From Takakia lepidozioides (lineage: Eukaryota; Streptophyta; Takakiopsida; Takakiales; Takakiaceae): DNA of 64,000 nucleotides. The position numbers were made by a program, and so were the translations under genes. Numbering within the stretch: position 1 is the first letter of the stretch; each line of letters opens with the position of its first letter. Shown in pieces: positions 1-9,157 of this stretch. Location of the stretch: assembly GCA_030704615.1 (NCBI GenBank), contig CM060732.1:64649053-64713052 (forward strand), read 5' to 3'. Under the pieces are notes generated by a model. It made no database searches and was not told the origin of the DNA. It saw nothing but the letters and a program-made list of their open reading frames with translations.

Positions 1-263
1 TTGTACATCATAGAGCTCCAAATCCCTAACCGGTAGTGTTTATGCAACTCTGTCCACACTTCGCGATATTTCTCCCGTCTAAAGACAAGTCGGAATCCGA
101 CAAGAGCTGGAATTCTGTAGTCCGATTCTGAAAACCGGGGGACATTGTAGCTCTTCTGGTGCTTCAAGATTTTGCACAAGACTCCATTCACGTCAAAAAT
201 AATCAAACGCAACCCTTGCGCAGGAGGAGAAACAGGTGCTCCAATCTGCCAAAGAGTCATTCA
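1..263 (-). CDS. FCP1-like HAD-fold domain, partial at window edge
   Basis: Minus-strand reading from a possible ATG at 263 runs off the left edge. It holds the HAD/FCP1 motif I as LIIFDVNGVLC and, 50 or so residues later, the motif LGIWSSM that marks the second conserved strand in plant FCP1-like (NLI-interacting-factor-type) proteins. In FCP1 enzymes motif I is DxDxT; here the second acid is Asn, so catalysis is doubtful. The segment lies directly downstream of another FCP1-like domain on the same strand, giving a tandem pair. Whether 263 is a true start or an exon boundary (a TTTGGCAG acceptor-like string lies just inside) cannot be settled. The family call is firm; function is inferred. 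Confidence 0.7.
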
Positions 264-429
264 TACTTAGGATGATAAAAGGGAACAGTACAATGCATTG
301 GAAAAACCGACACCAGGAAAGTGAACAAGAAAGTCCACGGGACAGCCGAGGTTTAGCAAACTCAGTTAAAATATTTTATGTCCCAATGCAGCGGCACGCA
401 ACTCGAGATTGCTAAGAAACTTCTGCCAC

Positions 430-1170
430 CTATAATTAAAGTCTCTAAGAATTCGACCGTTGGGTCGTCCTCGAAGAAATCCTTCGAAACGCCGAAAGGA
501 TGTAGGTCGTTGAACGGCATGACATCCATAACCGGAACATGTTAAGGTGAGGCTTCAGCTCTTCCAGTAGAAATTTATCTCTGTCAGGGTCCACGCGCGC
601 CTTATATTTTGGAAGGAAGATGGTATGTCCTAACGGGTTCAAGTAGGACTTGTACATATTGTCTACAGTGTCGATGAAGAGAGTATTGGATTTGTAAGCC
701 GTCGGGTCTTCCTCAGCGAAAATGTCGTAAAGACGTTTAAAGTAGATGGGATTTTTAGAAGCTTTGGGCAATTTTTCGTTGAATGTCGATCTATGCATGA
801 CGGAATTCTCACTGCTGTAAGTTCTGACCTGGGAATAGTACTTCCCGAACACGGCCTTGGCGATAGTCTCGACGTTTATTTCAGGTCCAGTGTTCCAAAA
901 ACAAACGGAAAACTTTTTGACGGCCCACTTAACGAATTCGTCAAGACCGTTTCGCGTAGCTAACTTGAATTTCCTTGCGGAGATATAAGGCTGGGTGGCA
1001 GGAGGTGTTTTCTTTCCATCCTTTAGGAAAACCTCACAAAGGTAACCGATGTCCAGAACCAGGACGTAGTATCCTGGCCGACATCCGTTCGGTCCCCAAG
1101 GAAGGGAATGCAGATCGTTGGATTGACAGAAAGGGAATAGTCGACTGGAGGGTAATGCATGTTGTCCTGT
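430..1170 (-). pseudogene. FCP1-like HAD-fold domain, first of tandem pair, degraded motif I
   Basis: Read 5'-3' on the minus strand this segment shows YVLVLDIGYLCEV (motif I with the Asn-Gly lost), then NGLDEFVKWAVKKFSVCFWN (second motif), then NTLFIDTVDNMYKSYLNP, corresponding to the LLVDDTPxK motif of the family but with one of the paired Asp residues gone. The main frame is open from 852 to 445. Upstream residues lie in another frame, and near 520 the reading again seems to jump to one continuing PVMDVMPFNDLHPFGVSKDF. I see a relic or frameshifted phosphatase-fold protein that keeps the family layout but not the catalytic residues. The neighbouring exons at 1199-1871 are probably its N-terminal part. 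Confidence 0.65.
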
Positions 1171-1198
1171 GGAATAACAAAAGAGTTCATTATTAATT

Positions 1199-1438
1199 TC
1201 AATTTGAGTAAAATCCCAAAGTAGACAAACAGAAGAATGGAGTTGAAATCATTACCGTTTTTGGAGTGGGCCGCTGAGATCCCTGGCAAGGCTGCTCCTC
1301 CTCTTTCCTATCTCTACATCCAATGTTATCGTCCTTCTCTATGGAGCCAGATGGCAACCTCGACTGTCCAGTGGATGTAACTTGTATGACTGGCTCAGAT
1401 AGAGCGACATTAATTGTTCGATCCACTCTTCTCTTCAC
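1199..1438 (-). CDS. unknown exon upstream of FCP1-like domain, duplicate copy 1
   Basis: An open segment rich in Glu, Arg, Pro and Ser, not recognised by family. It shares a clear alignment with the next segment (1512-1871): both have TVKR-VD-T near the start, then SEPV or PEPV-PQVTST, then Q-S-LPS, then a charged tail. They are therefore tandemly duplicated exons. Each carries one copy of the recurring palindrome inside the QVTST region. The segment leads into the FCP1-like domain through an intron-like gap (acceptor-like TTCCACAG near 1170). Function unknown. Confidence 0.45.
   Translation of the reverse strand: MKRRVDRTINVALSEPVIQVTSTGQSRLPSGSIEKDDNIGCRDRKEEEQPCQGSQRPTPKTVMISTPFFCLSTLGFYSN
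1356..1380. repeat. dispersed palindrome, copy 1
   Basis: Imperfect copy of the recurring palindrome whose consensus halves are GAACCTCCACTG and CAGTGGAGGTTC around a TC centre. It lies inside the exon at 1199-1438 and shares flanks with copy 2 through the local exon duplication. Confidence 0.6.
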
Positions 1439-1511
1439 CGTCTCAGTTTCGATAGAGTCGGTCCTCGTGTGTTTGATCTCCTCAGACGTCGTCTCACGAA
1501 TCTATAGGAAA

Positions 1512-1871
1512 TTAATGAAAAATCCCACGGATGACGACTATGGTGGTCCAAAATGATCTGACAAAATTACCGAACTGAGCAATACCGAAGATTAGACTGA
1601 AAGACCAATAATAAGAGTAATAAGAAAAAAGCCAATGTTTTAGCTGAATCGGGATCTGTTGTTGGATTACGCGATTGTGGTGCTCTGTCTCTTCTCTTTC
1701 CCCACGAGTAGGAGGATTCTCCGACTCAATCCCTGCGTCCCTTGATGGCAACGTCGACTGGACAGTGGAGGTTACTTGCGGAACCGGCTCAGGTGACCTG
1801 GCCCTCACTGTCAGATCCACGTGTCTCTTCACCGTTTGAGTGTCCTTTGATCCTTTTCTTGTGTGTGTCAT
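1512..1871 (-). CDS. unknown exon, duplicate copy 2
   Basis: Paralogue of the segment at 1199-1438, with matching blocks VKRHVDLTVRARSPEPVPQV and a charged PTRGEREETE stretch. Its last third (hydrophobic, Tyr-rich) looks like read-through into an intron. No known domain. The duplication, with two FCP1-like domains downstream, suggests the whole gene was tandemly duplicated and each copy then decayed. Confidence 0.4.
   Translation of the reverse strand: MTHTRKGSKDTQTVKRHVDLTVRARSPEPVPQVTSTVQSTLPSRDAGIESENPPTRGEREETEHHNRVIQQQIPIQLKHWLFSYYSYYWSFSLIFGIAQFGNFVRSFWTTIVVIRGIFH
1750..1774. repeat. dispersed palindrome, copy 2
   Basis: Matches the consensus on its right arm (CAGTGGAGGTTA). It sits at the same place in the duplicated exon 1512-1871 as copy 1 does in its exon. 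Confidence 0.6.
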
Positions 1872-2393
1872 TTCCTCCGAATTGGATTCTTGGATCTACA
1901 AGAAAAGTTATCCAAATCGGTTAGTGGTTGTCCACAAAGGTGAGCGAACGGAAATATGTATCCGGGTGGAAATATGTTTTATTCGGAAGTCCAGAAAGAC
2001 GGATATAGGAAAAACATTGAGATTATATATAATTACAATATTGTCATATGGAAATAACATTCGGATTATTCCACTCACAAGTATGTATAATAACAGTATT
2101 GTCATATTGTATATAGAAGTGTGTACGAATAAACTTTCACTAATTGTCATTCGTTACCTACATCCAGAACCAGATCCTGGGTGACATTCTGGACACCAGC
2201 TCACGATGATTGTTAACGGGATCCGGTGACAAACCAGAACCATGGCCTCCTTCACGCTACTCATCTCCAGTATGAGTTGACATGCTTGCATAAATTCCTA
2301 CGAAAAATATCAGGGCCAAAGTTAGAAATTTCATTCAATATTTGATATTAATCTTGAGATGAAACAATAGTCACAACTATCTTGTCAATTATA

Positions 2394-2627
2394 TTATACA
2401 CCAAGTGATGATTCGATTGTGAATTCATCTCCGTCCATCTTGTTGTGCCTTGTAATTTGAAGCTCTTTCTGTAGTGTCTCCTGCTTCGGAATGCGGTACT
2501 CCTCCAAGTCAAATTTGTCCAATCTGTTCATGTTCTCCACCAAGAACAATTCCAAGAGTGTACCTAGAAAATCCTTGAAAAACCCAATGAGCATGAAAAG
2601 TTTTGGAAGCGTTCTCCGCAACATCAC
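2394..2627 (-). CDS. unknown exon, duplicate of 2737-2920 segment
   Basis: Short open segment containing LVENMNRLDKFDLEEYRI followed by PKQETLQKELQITRHNK. The core matches the segment just upstream on the same strand (ENQNTLKLGFNVTNGDRI then TKQETVQKNL), so it is another local exon duplication. No function can be assigned. Its neighbourhood shows it belongs to the minus-strand gene series of the 0-5.3 kb island. Confidence 0.35.
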   Translation of the reverse strand: MMLRRTLPKLFMLIGFFKDFLGTLLELFLVENMNRLDKFDLEEYRIPKQETLQKELQITRHNKMDGDEFTIESSLGV

Positions 2628-2736
2628 GTTTTCATGATCATATGATGTTTCAAGTATTTTTGCGGCACATTTGCGGAACTGTTACAGGTGGAGAATATAA
2701 ATAGATTGGGAAAATAAGAACTGGACAAGCACCTCA

Positions 2737-3205
2737 TTACCAAACAAGACACATTACAAAAGACCCCATCATGTCGAATTTCCGAATGCTGAACCATCTC
2801 GCTCGTTCATTGTAGCACCCTCCCCTATGAAGGTTTTTTTGTACCGTCTCCTGCTTCGTAATGCGGTCTCCGTTCGTCACATTAAATCCAAGCTTGAGAG
2901 TATTTTGGTTCTCTAGCAAAAGGAACGGAAAACACAATGAATCATTTACCTTCCATTGTCTAGTCTCCGACTTCGTTGTGTGATAGTTGTACTTTTTTGG
3001 CCTCCCCCTCAGCTCGAAGAAATTTTGGGCATGTGCAACTTTCTCGGGAAATGTTGTGTCAAATCTCTGCGCCTTATTCGGGTCGTTTAGGAGCTTAGAT
3101 AGCTTCACGAGCCTCATAAGATCCTTTGACCATATAATCTTTGAGGGTCAGTCAGTGTAATACTTCTTAAGATTGTCGTCGTTTATGTCTTGCACAAGTT
3201 CCTGC
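2737..3205 (-). CDS. unknown two-exon segment of minus-strand gene
   Basis: First part (about 3205-2952) reads ELVQDINDDNLKKYYTD, one in-frame stop, then DLMRLVKLSKLLNDPNKAQR and ends RQWK at a good donor (GTAAATG). An acceptor TTTTGCTAG follows near 2916, and the next exon reads ENQNTLKLGFNVTNGDRI and continues to 2737. Splice signals and protein-like composition support a real, now interrupted gene. It probably continues the 343-residue protein upstream across the gap that holds a palindrome at 3264-3295. Family not recognised. Confidence 0.4.
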
Positions 3206-3263
3206 GACAGAATTGAATAAGGTTAGAAATGATATCAACCTAACAAGCATGTTGTTTAAAGTT

Positions 3264-3295
3264 CATGAATCTCCACTATCCAGTGGAGGTTCATG
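3264..3295. repeat. dispersed palindrome, copy 3 (longest)
   Basis: Arms extend outward to CATGAA and TTCATG, making a 32-bp near-palindrome. It sits in the gap between the 343-residue reading frame and the next downstream exon, probably in an intron. Confidence 0.75.
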
Positions 3296-3326
3296 TTGTT
3301 ACAAAAATTGGATTTTGTCGGGAAAT

Positions 3327-4358
3327 TTACCTTGGCAGCAATGATCGTGTGTTGTCCACCGATGACGAAGAATCTAGATTTTCCACCTCCTTCCAGTTTC
3401 GAGGTTTCGAACTAGAAACCTCCATAGGCTTTTCGGGGTTTGCGGGAATCAAATAAACTGGATGTTTGGAGTCGAACACCCGGAGCTGGTAAAGACGCGC
3501 TTTGACTTCGTCTTTGTGCTTCACATTTAGGGGCCTGTACACCATATCTCTGGGAGCAAGCTCCATCATGGAAACTTTGACGTCCTGGGTCGCCTCAAAC
3601 CCAAAAGGAAACATGTCCTTGTAGTCTTGCTCCAGCCTCTCCAGCATCTTCTCACACTTGTCTTTGTCGAATATGTCTGCAGCCTTGGGTTTCTTGGTAT
3701 CTGTCATGAACGCAGGATCCATCTCCTCCTTTTGTTTCTTCTTTCCCCCTAATGTACCGGCTTCATTGTCATCACCACTGGCGTCAATGGATTTCTGTTT
3801 TCCCTTCTTTGGCTTCGCTCTTGCAGCCTCTTCCTCCCGCGTCTTTGCAATCTCCTTACCCTTTAAGTAAAGCACATCCAAGAAAATACCCCAAGCCATG
3901 CAAAAACCTTCATCTGTAAATTGAGTACCCTCGTCGCAATATGTGAACACCGCTCGAATGGACTCTCTCATCATGGCCTTCCTTAGAATTCGTACCTCCA
4001 GTTTGAAGCCAAACGTTCTGGGAAATCTACCATCTTCCATCATGAACATTACCAACATCGGGAATTCCACATCCATCTCCAGCTCTACGTCGACCACATC
4101 TGCATATTTGAGCTCGGCGACCTCTGCACCAATCTTGTATTGGAACCGGAACTTATGGTCCGGAGATGTGCCAACGGGTAAAATGCCCCATTCTGTGATC
4201 TCCGAGTTCAGCTCAAAAATTGCCAGGTGATCATTCTTGAAATTCGGAGATTTTCGAGAAACAAATGAACCACAGATAGGTTTGCACATTCCAACAATAC
4301 AATCCCTCGGGGTAATGTTGATGTCCACAGAATAAACCACCTCTGTCCTTAGACACAT
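3327..4358 (-). CDS. unknown 343-residue protein with Lys-rich middle
   Basis: The longest minus-strand reading frame of the island. The N-terminal two fifths are beta-rich in appearance (VEFPMLVMFMMEDGRF, FGFKLEVRILRKAMMRESIR). A charged, nuclear-signal-like linker follows (TREEEAARAKPKKGKQKS, GGKKKQKEEMDP). The C-terminal part includes DKCEKMLERLEQDYKDMFPF and LYQLRVFDSKHPVYLIPANP. I do not recognise the family. Palindrome copies flank it on both sides (3264-3295 and 4390-4414), as for other exons here. It could be an accessory DNA-binding protein of the element; that is inference from position and basic linker only. Confidence 0.55.
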   Translation of the reverse strand: MCLRTEVVYSVDINITPRDCIVGMCKPICGSFVSRKSPNFKNDHLAIFELNSEITEWGILPVGTSPDHKFRFQYKIGAEVAELKYADVVDVELEMDVEFPMLVMFMMEDGRFPRTFGFKLEVRILRKAMMRESIRAVFTYCDEGTQFTDEGFCMAWGIFLDVLYLKGKEIAKTREEEAARAKPKKGKQKSIDASGDDNEAGTLGGKKKQKEEMDPAFMTDTKKPKAADIFDKDKCEKMLERLEQDYKDMFPFGFEATQDVKVSMMELAPRDMVYRPLNVKHKDEVKARLYQLRVFDSKHPVYLIPANPEKPMEVSSSKPRNWKEVENLDSSSSVDNTRSLLPR

Positions 4359-4389
4359 ATCATGACAACCATAAAGATTCCCATGACAG

Positions 4390-4414
4390 TAACCTCCACT
4401 GTCCAGTGGAGGTT
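4390..4414. repeat. dispersed palindrome, copy 4
   Basis: Arms AACCTCCACTG and CAGTGGAGGTT are perfect complements around TC. It lies between the 343-residue frame and the CTD-like segment. Confidence 0.8.
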
Positions 4415-4643
4415 CAACAATTCATACGCTCATAGGTGACAGATAAAAGAGTTCAATTCAGGAGGAGAAAACGATTTCACTTATAAGAAGAATAATACAT
4501 TTATTCAGAGAAGGCTCGTCTCACCATTCCATACATTATGCGGTCTCAAAATTGTTCCTATAACGAATATATAATTTCTACAAGAAATCGATATTCTTTT
4601 ATAAGATGAGTTTCATCTTTTCATTTTCTTGTATCTACAATAA

Positions 4644-5078
4644 CTACAGGAGGCTCTCTCGAATCATCCTCAAGGTTTCAGGGGAGTACTCTCTAGGTGT
4701 ATATGTCGGAGAATCTCCAGAGATGTATTATGGAGAATCTCCAGGGACGTACTGAGGAGAATCAGCGGGGACATATTCTGGAGAATTTACAAGGATTGCA
4801 TACTGAAGAGAGTGAGGACTGTATCCTGGAGAGGACGGAAGGATGGATCTCGGGTACTGTTCACTATCTCCTACAAAAATGTCATTATCTGAATCAGACT
4901 GAAGATTACAGTCATCACTTTCATCTTTATCTTCCTCTGTTTCCTCCGTTGTCTCCCGTTGAATAACTCCCTCGAACATTGATTCGTCAGTGCCCGGATT
5001 TTTTGAAGGTTCGCACGTCAGAGCCCACATCTGATATTTGATTAGATCTCTTCTTGAAGGTTTTTGTTTTCGATACAA
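4644..5078 (-). pseudogene. acidic protein ending in CTD-like Ser-Pro-x-Tyr repeats
   Basis: Minus-strand reading with a basic start (RKQKPSRRDLIKYQMW), a very acidic middle (TTEETEEDKDESDD) and a C-terminal run of short repeats: SPGYSPH, SPEYVPAD, SPQYVPGD, a fourth unit broken by a TAA at 4728-4730, SPTYTPRE and YSPET, ending at 4644. The repeat S-P-x-Y-x-P-x-D resembles the Tyr-Ser-Pro heptads of the RNA polymerase II largest-subunit CTD, the natural substrate of FCP1-type phosphatases. FCP1-like domains lie 3.5 kb downstream on the same strand. One stop breaks the frame, so it is scored as disabled. The substrate-mimic idea is inference. Confidence 0.55.
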
Positions 5079-5097
5079 CCAGTGATTCGTCTTGGTT

Positions 5098-5225
5098 TTA
5101 TGCTTCGTTGATGCTTACTGGTTTCTGTCTCCTTGGCCTCTTACAGATGTCGACGACGGTCTCAGAACCATCTTTGGCCACCGTGTGAACTCCTACGCCC
5201 GTTCTTTTTAAACTGACAGAACAAA
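5098..5225 (-). CDS. basic N-terminal exon of minus-strand gene
   Basis: Reads GVGVHTVAKDGSETVVDIC then KRPRRQKP, ending SINEA, immediately upstream of the acidic CTD-like segment. The KRPRRQK cluster looks like a nuclear-localisation signal. An acceptor-like tract and a palindrome copy (5304-5329) lie just upstream. No family is recognised; it is probably the exon preceding the CTD-like repeat segment. Confidence 0.35.
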
Positions 5226-5303
5226 AAATCAACGCAGGGGAGGAACCTACATAAGTATATCTCAATACATCCTTATGTTGTGCCTTGGCATAGTAACACG
5301 CAG

Positions 5304-5329
5304 GAACCTCCACTGGGCAGGCAAGGTTC
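5304..5329. repeat. dispersed palindrome, copy 5
   Basis: Left arm GAACCTCCACTG is exact and the right arm is degraded to GGCAAGGTTC. It is just upstream of the basic exon at 5098-5225. Confidence 0.6.
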
Positions 5330-5339
5330 ATGTGGTTTG

Positions 5340-7329
5340 TCTTGTCGGAGTTTATGGAGGTCTAGTAGAGGTCTAGTGGTCTACGGAGACTAGTCTAGTA
5401 GAGTTGCCTAGCCCCGAAGAAAAACCCGTTATCAAATATCGGAAATTCGGAAAAACAATCGCTAAAAACCATGATCCTAACCCGCCATAACCCTAATCCA
5501 TAACCCTAATAATCTAGCAGCACCAGTAAACCAGGACTACAAACCACCCATACCAACCACCGTATAAACCACCAACAAACCACCAGCAGAGAAGCAGCAA
5601 TGCATTGAAACACCTAAACAGCTTTAATCAATTCAAACTAATTGAAACAGCTTTGGAACCACATGAATAGAAAAGAGATGCTCCGCATCAGACAAGACAG
5701 CACACTCACGAAACATGATATGCAAGAATCAAATGGTGCTCTATAACCTCTGGAACGAAAGCGAGTGAGGAAGAGAAGCAAAACAACAGCGACGTGGGCA
5801 ATGCTGACCAACAAAAGCAACAGCAAAACAAAAAGAAAAGCAAATCAACAAACAGAACAAAGAGACAATGAGAGAATGACAAGCGAGCAAGAGAGAATGA
5901 CATCAAACCACATGCGTAAACGAGAACATTACCTGCTAGATGCGTGAGCCATTTTGGTGCCTCTGTTGCTGACCTGAAACGCCTAACCCTTAAGCTTCCA
6001 CCGCTCCGCTCTGCTCTCCCTTACGCTCTGCTTTCTTCTCGTCTCCTGTCTGCACTTGAATCCGTTGTCTGCTTCCTTTCCTCCACTGCACTCTCACGCT
6101 GCACTGAACTGCACGCTCTCTTCTCTCAGCTCTCACGGCACCATGCACATCACAGTCTCTGCTCTTCACGCTCTCCGCTCTTCAAAACTCTCTCTTTTCT
6201 AGCGCTACTCGGTCTTACCACTTCCGCAGCGCTTCCGCGTACACAATGGAGTGGCGAAAGGGTGGGCTGAACGACCACACCCCTTATATGGTGTCGTCGC
6301 AAAGGATCTGAACCATCGTGTCCTTTCGAAATCGAACAGTCGCGTGTGTTCCATCCAACATCCATGCAAATATCATCCAATTCATCATTTCCATTCTATC
6401 CATCCATTTTACGAATAACTAGATGAAATGAAAAAACAGATGAATGAACGAGAAAATATGACGTTAATGATCGCTTGCACATGATCATCAATTATAACCC
6501 CGTGGGATATTTCCCACACCCCCCACGTGACGATAAATGAAATGTACAAGTCAGATCCTCTTGCGGCATTTTGCCGCTGGGAATAATTGCTCCTGACCAT
6601 GTCTACATTCAGCGGATTAAGGCTTGGAATATTTCCACTGTCACTCATTTACGCCTGCCGCATTCTCGGCCGAGTGTCATAGCTGCACCTTGTCATCGGC
6701 GTCAGGCCATCATCCACTTGGACAACATTGAATGCGAAATACGTACTGCTTTATAAGCACGAGTGCGAGACCATTGAACCACCGTTATCGGCCGTTATCT
6801 TTCTGGCATCATAATTGTTACATATGGATCTACCAGTAAAGGACACTCTTTTCCGAAATCGGTCAAAGAGTGCACTCCTGCACCATCCAGAACCGTTCGA
6901 TTGTGGCCATACCGGATATCAACGGCGTCGGAAATTGATCCGGGAGACAATGTATCGCACTATCCCATTGGAGGAGTTCCAGCGGGCAACCTGGTTTCCA
7001 CCTCTATATCCTCTGAGTGCAAACTGTTCAAACTTCTATCTCCATACCTCTCACTTGCAGATTGTGTTTCCCGCACCTCTCTGGTCATCTCCCACCTCGC
7101 TTCCCATACTGCACCTCTCCGAGCATCTAGTACCTCTGCGGCCATCGCAGGTGTAACTCTCTGAATTTCCATAATCTCTCTGTGTACTGCATTTTGACCC
7201 GTAGAAAATGTTAAGACATCTATGTGTTTTCTATACTCTATAGGAAAATCTACTTATTTGTCATCTGCATGTTTAGAAATTACAGTCCAATTCTCTCCGA
7301 TTTTTGTATTTCGTTATACCTGAAGTCGT
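5340..7329. other. 2-kb region between the divergent genes, no confident gene
   Basis: Separates the minus-strand series from the plus-strand DUF7869-like gene. It holds CTAGTAGAG-type short repeats at 5355-5405, a few CCCTAA/CCATAACCCTAA motifs near 5485-5510, A/C-rich then C/T-rich low-complexity sequence (5500-6250), a TTATATGG string at 6285 and TTTATAAGC at 6752. Several reading frames of 60-115 codons exist but none looks like protein. The position suggests a two-way promoter region; this is inference. Confidence 0.4.
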
Positions 7330-7352
7330 GGACCTCCACTGGACAGTCGCGA
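7330..7352. repeat. dispersed palindrome, copy 6
   Basis: Left arm GACCTCCACTG with centre GA instead of TC. The right arm is decayed. Upstream of the DUF7869-like gene. Confidence 0.5.
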
Positions 7353-7450
7353 CAATGCTCACATCCATCCGTCATTACAATTATTCATCCACATAACCAT
7401 GTTCATCCACTAATATTCATCTGTCCGACTTTTTCATCTGTATCTCATCT

Positions 7451-7474
7451 AACTTCCACTGTACAGTGGAGGTT
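7451..7474. repeat. dispersed palindrome, copy 7
   Basis: AACTTCCACTG and CAGTGGAGGTT around TA: one mismatch between the arms. 120 bp from copy 6, upstream of the DUF7869-like gene. Confidence 0.7.
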
Positions 7475-7663
7475 ATATAATTAGACACAATCTTCAAATG
7501 ACATGTTCCAGACCAAACAACAATTCCATTTCTATTCTACTTCTCTGAAACGTTCATACGCGAGTGTATTTCCTTTTATTGAATTGATTCATCTCTAAAT
7601 AGAGTCTTCACTCATACTGCTTATTACTGTCAGTAAGGTCGTCACGGAGGGGTTTCCAGTTTC

Positions 7664-8995
7664 TTGAACCTCGCGTGTGCAGTGGAGGTTCCGGTGATCA
7701 TGATTTTAGAGATGGGTCAAAGAGTGTTTCTTACTCTTCCCGGGTCCTCATCTCCAGTAGCCACTGGGGACTGCCTTAATGTCTCCGGGGTTGGGACCTG
7801 TCATGGACAACAATTATCTTCCTCAACCATTTCAGTAGTTCTCATCTCCTGTGATGAAGCACACTCATTATGGCCTCTTCCTTATGGACATATGGATGCT
7901 GACACCTTGAAGGAGGCTATTGGGACCCCGGTGATGTGGAATGTTGGCGAAGTTCTTGCGGAGAATAACGAGTATCAAGGAGGACCTGACATGAATCCTG
8001 ATTTTATGCCGGAGACAAGAGATACTGCCGAGAATTCTGACGACGATGAGGATGAATCAAACCACAGACCATCGAAGAGTTCCGGGAATCCGAGCGGAGG
8101 ACTCGGAAGAATCAACTGGAGAAACTTGCAGTGCGTACTGTTGGGTGATGATGGGGGTGCACTATTCGAGGGGAGGATTCAAGCCTGTATTCCAGACGAG
8201 GTGATCCTCAATGACAAACTGGGAGAGGACGATGTTGGAGTTATTGTCACCAGAATACTTTCTGGAGGTTCTGGATCTTTGATGTCTCTTGTAAAATGGC
8301 CTTTAACAAAAACACGACTTTTGGAATGTGGGAGACTACTCTCAAATGATCTGGAGAATTTTATTAGATCCTCTGACAGTATCTTGAACAAAGATCACGA
8401 GGCAGGTGTGAAGAAAGGGGCGTATCGGCATTTTACGAAAAAGAAGAGGGATCGAAATTTGGAACACTCCAAAAAAAGAATGAAGAATCTTACTCTGGAG
8501 GAAGTCCGGTCCGTGAGCAACAAACCTTGCTGTAGACTTCACTGCTGTCAATATTTCGATTGGCGAAAAACCTTGGCTATCCGTACTTCTTTTTGGGGAT
8601 CCACTTTCGATGAGATGAGAGAACACGGACTGAATGTTTCGAAACGACTTCACATGGTGGAAGGGACCTCTCGCAGGGCATATGTTACGATTGAGGGTGT
8701 GGATGTATGTGAGATTGCTTGGTGGACAATTCATGGAATTGGCAGGTCCACATACATGGAGTACAAAAAGTTGAGTAAACAGGGTTGGTTGTCAAATCTC
8801 CATGGGAACCGTGGAGTGAAGAGGCCACGCCCAAGGACGCTTCAGGCAGAGGGTAACATTATGTCCATTGTCAACGGAAATACTGACCTCATGCCCCATA
8901 AGACAAGATGCATTGGGAGGGAAGGAGGGATACTTTGAGAGTCTTACCACCTGAAATGAACTGGAAGCGAATACGAGACGAGTCCAACGAGGTAT
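7664..8995 (+). CDS. DUF7869-type transposase-like protein, N-terminal exon, frameshifted
   Basis: First large coding segment of the plus-strand gene. It has an acidic linker (SDDDEDES) and then the cysteine/aromatic block seen ahead of DUF7869 domains: KPCCRLHCCQYFDWRK, VDVCEIAWWTIHGIGRSTYM, GWLSNLHGNRG, and NTDLMPHKTR. The frame stops at 8936-8938, yet the next frame continues sensibly (LRVLPPEMNWKRIRDESNE) to a donor GTATGA at about 8996. A one-base shift near 8925 is therefore likely. The start is uncertain because the ATG at 7664 sits in a palindrome; translation may begin near 7711 or come from an upstream exon. Family known from plant and animal genomes as transposon-like; the exact reaction is not established. 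Confidence 0.6.
7666..7691. repeat. dispersed palindrome, copy 8
   Basis: Left arm decayed (GAACCTCGCGTG), right arm CAGTGGAGGTTC exact. It overlaps the first possible ATG of the DUF7869-like gene at 7664, so that ATG may lie in an intron and not be the true start. Confidence 0.6.
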
Positions 8996-9097
8996 GAAAT
9001 CTCCATTCTTCAATTTCTTTCCTGGAATATTTTTCTGATTCAATGTGGATGATCCTCCCTTCGATTTTGTCTCTTTTGACTGTGGTTCTAGCTTCAT

Positions 9098-9123
9098 GAA
9101 CCTCCACTGTCCAGTGGACGTTC
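9098..9123. repeat. dispersed palindrome, copy 9
   Basis: GAACCTCCACTG exact, TC centre, CAGTGGACGTTC with one mismatch. It lies inside the intron inferred between the first and second coding segments of the DUF7869-like gene. Confidence 0.8.
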
Positions 9124-9157
9124 CTTTCCTGACCCTGCCTTATTGTAACAGACCAAC

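Noticed and set aside
5638-5947. Hydrophobic small frames that look like membrane peptides
   Set aside because: They arise from an A/C-rich low-complexity strand read in reverse; no start context or conservation can be seen.
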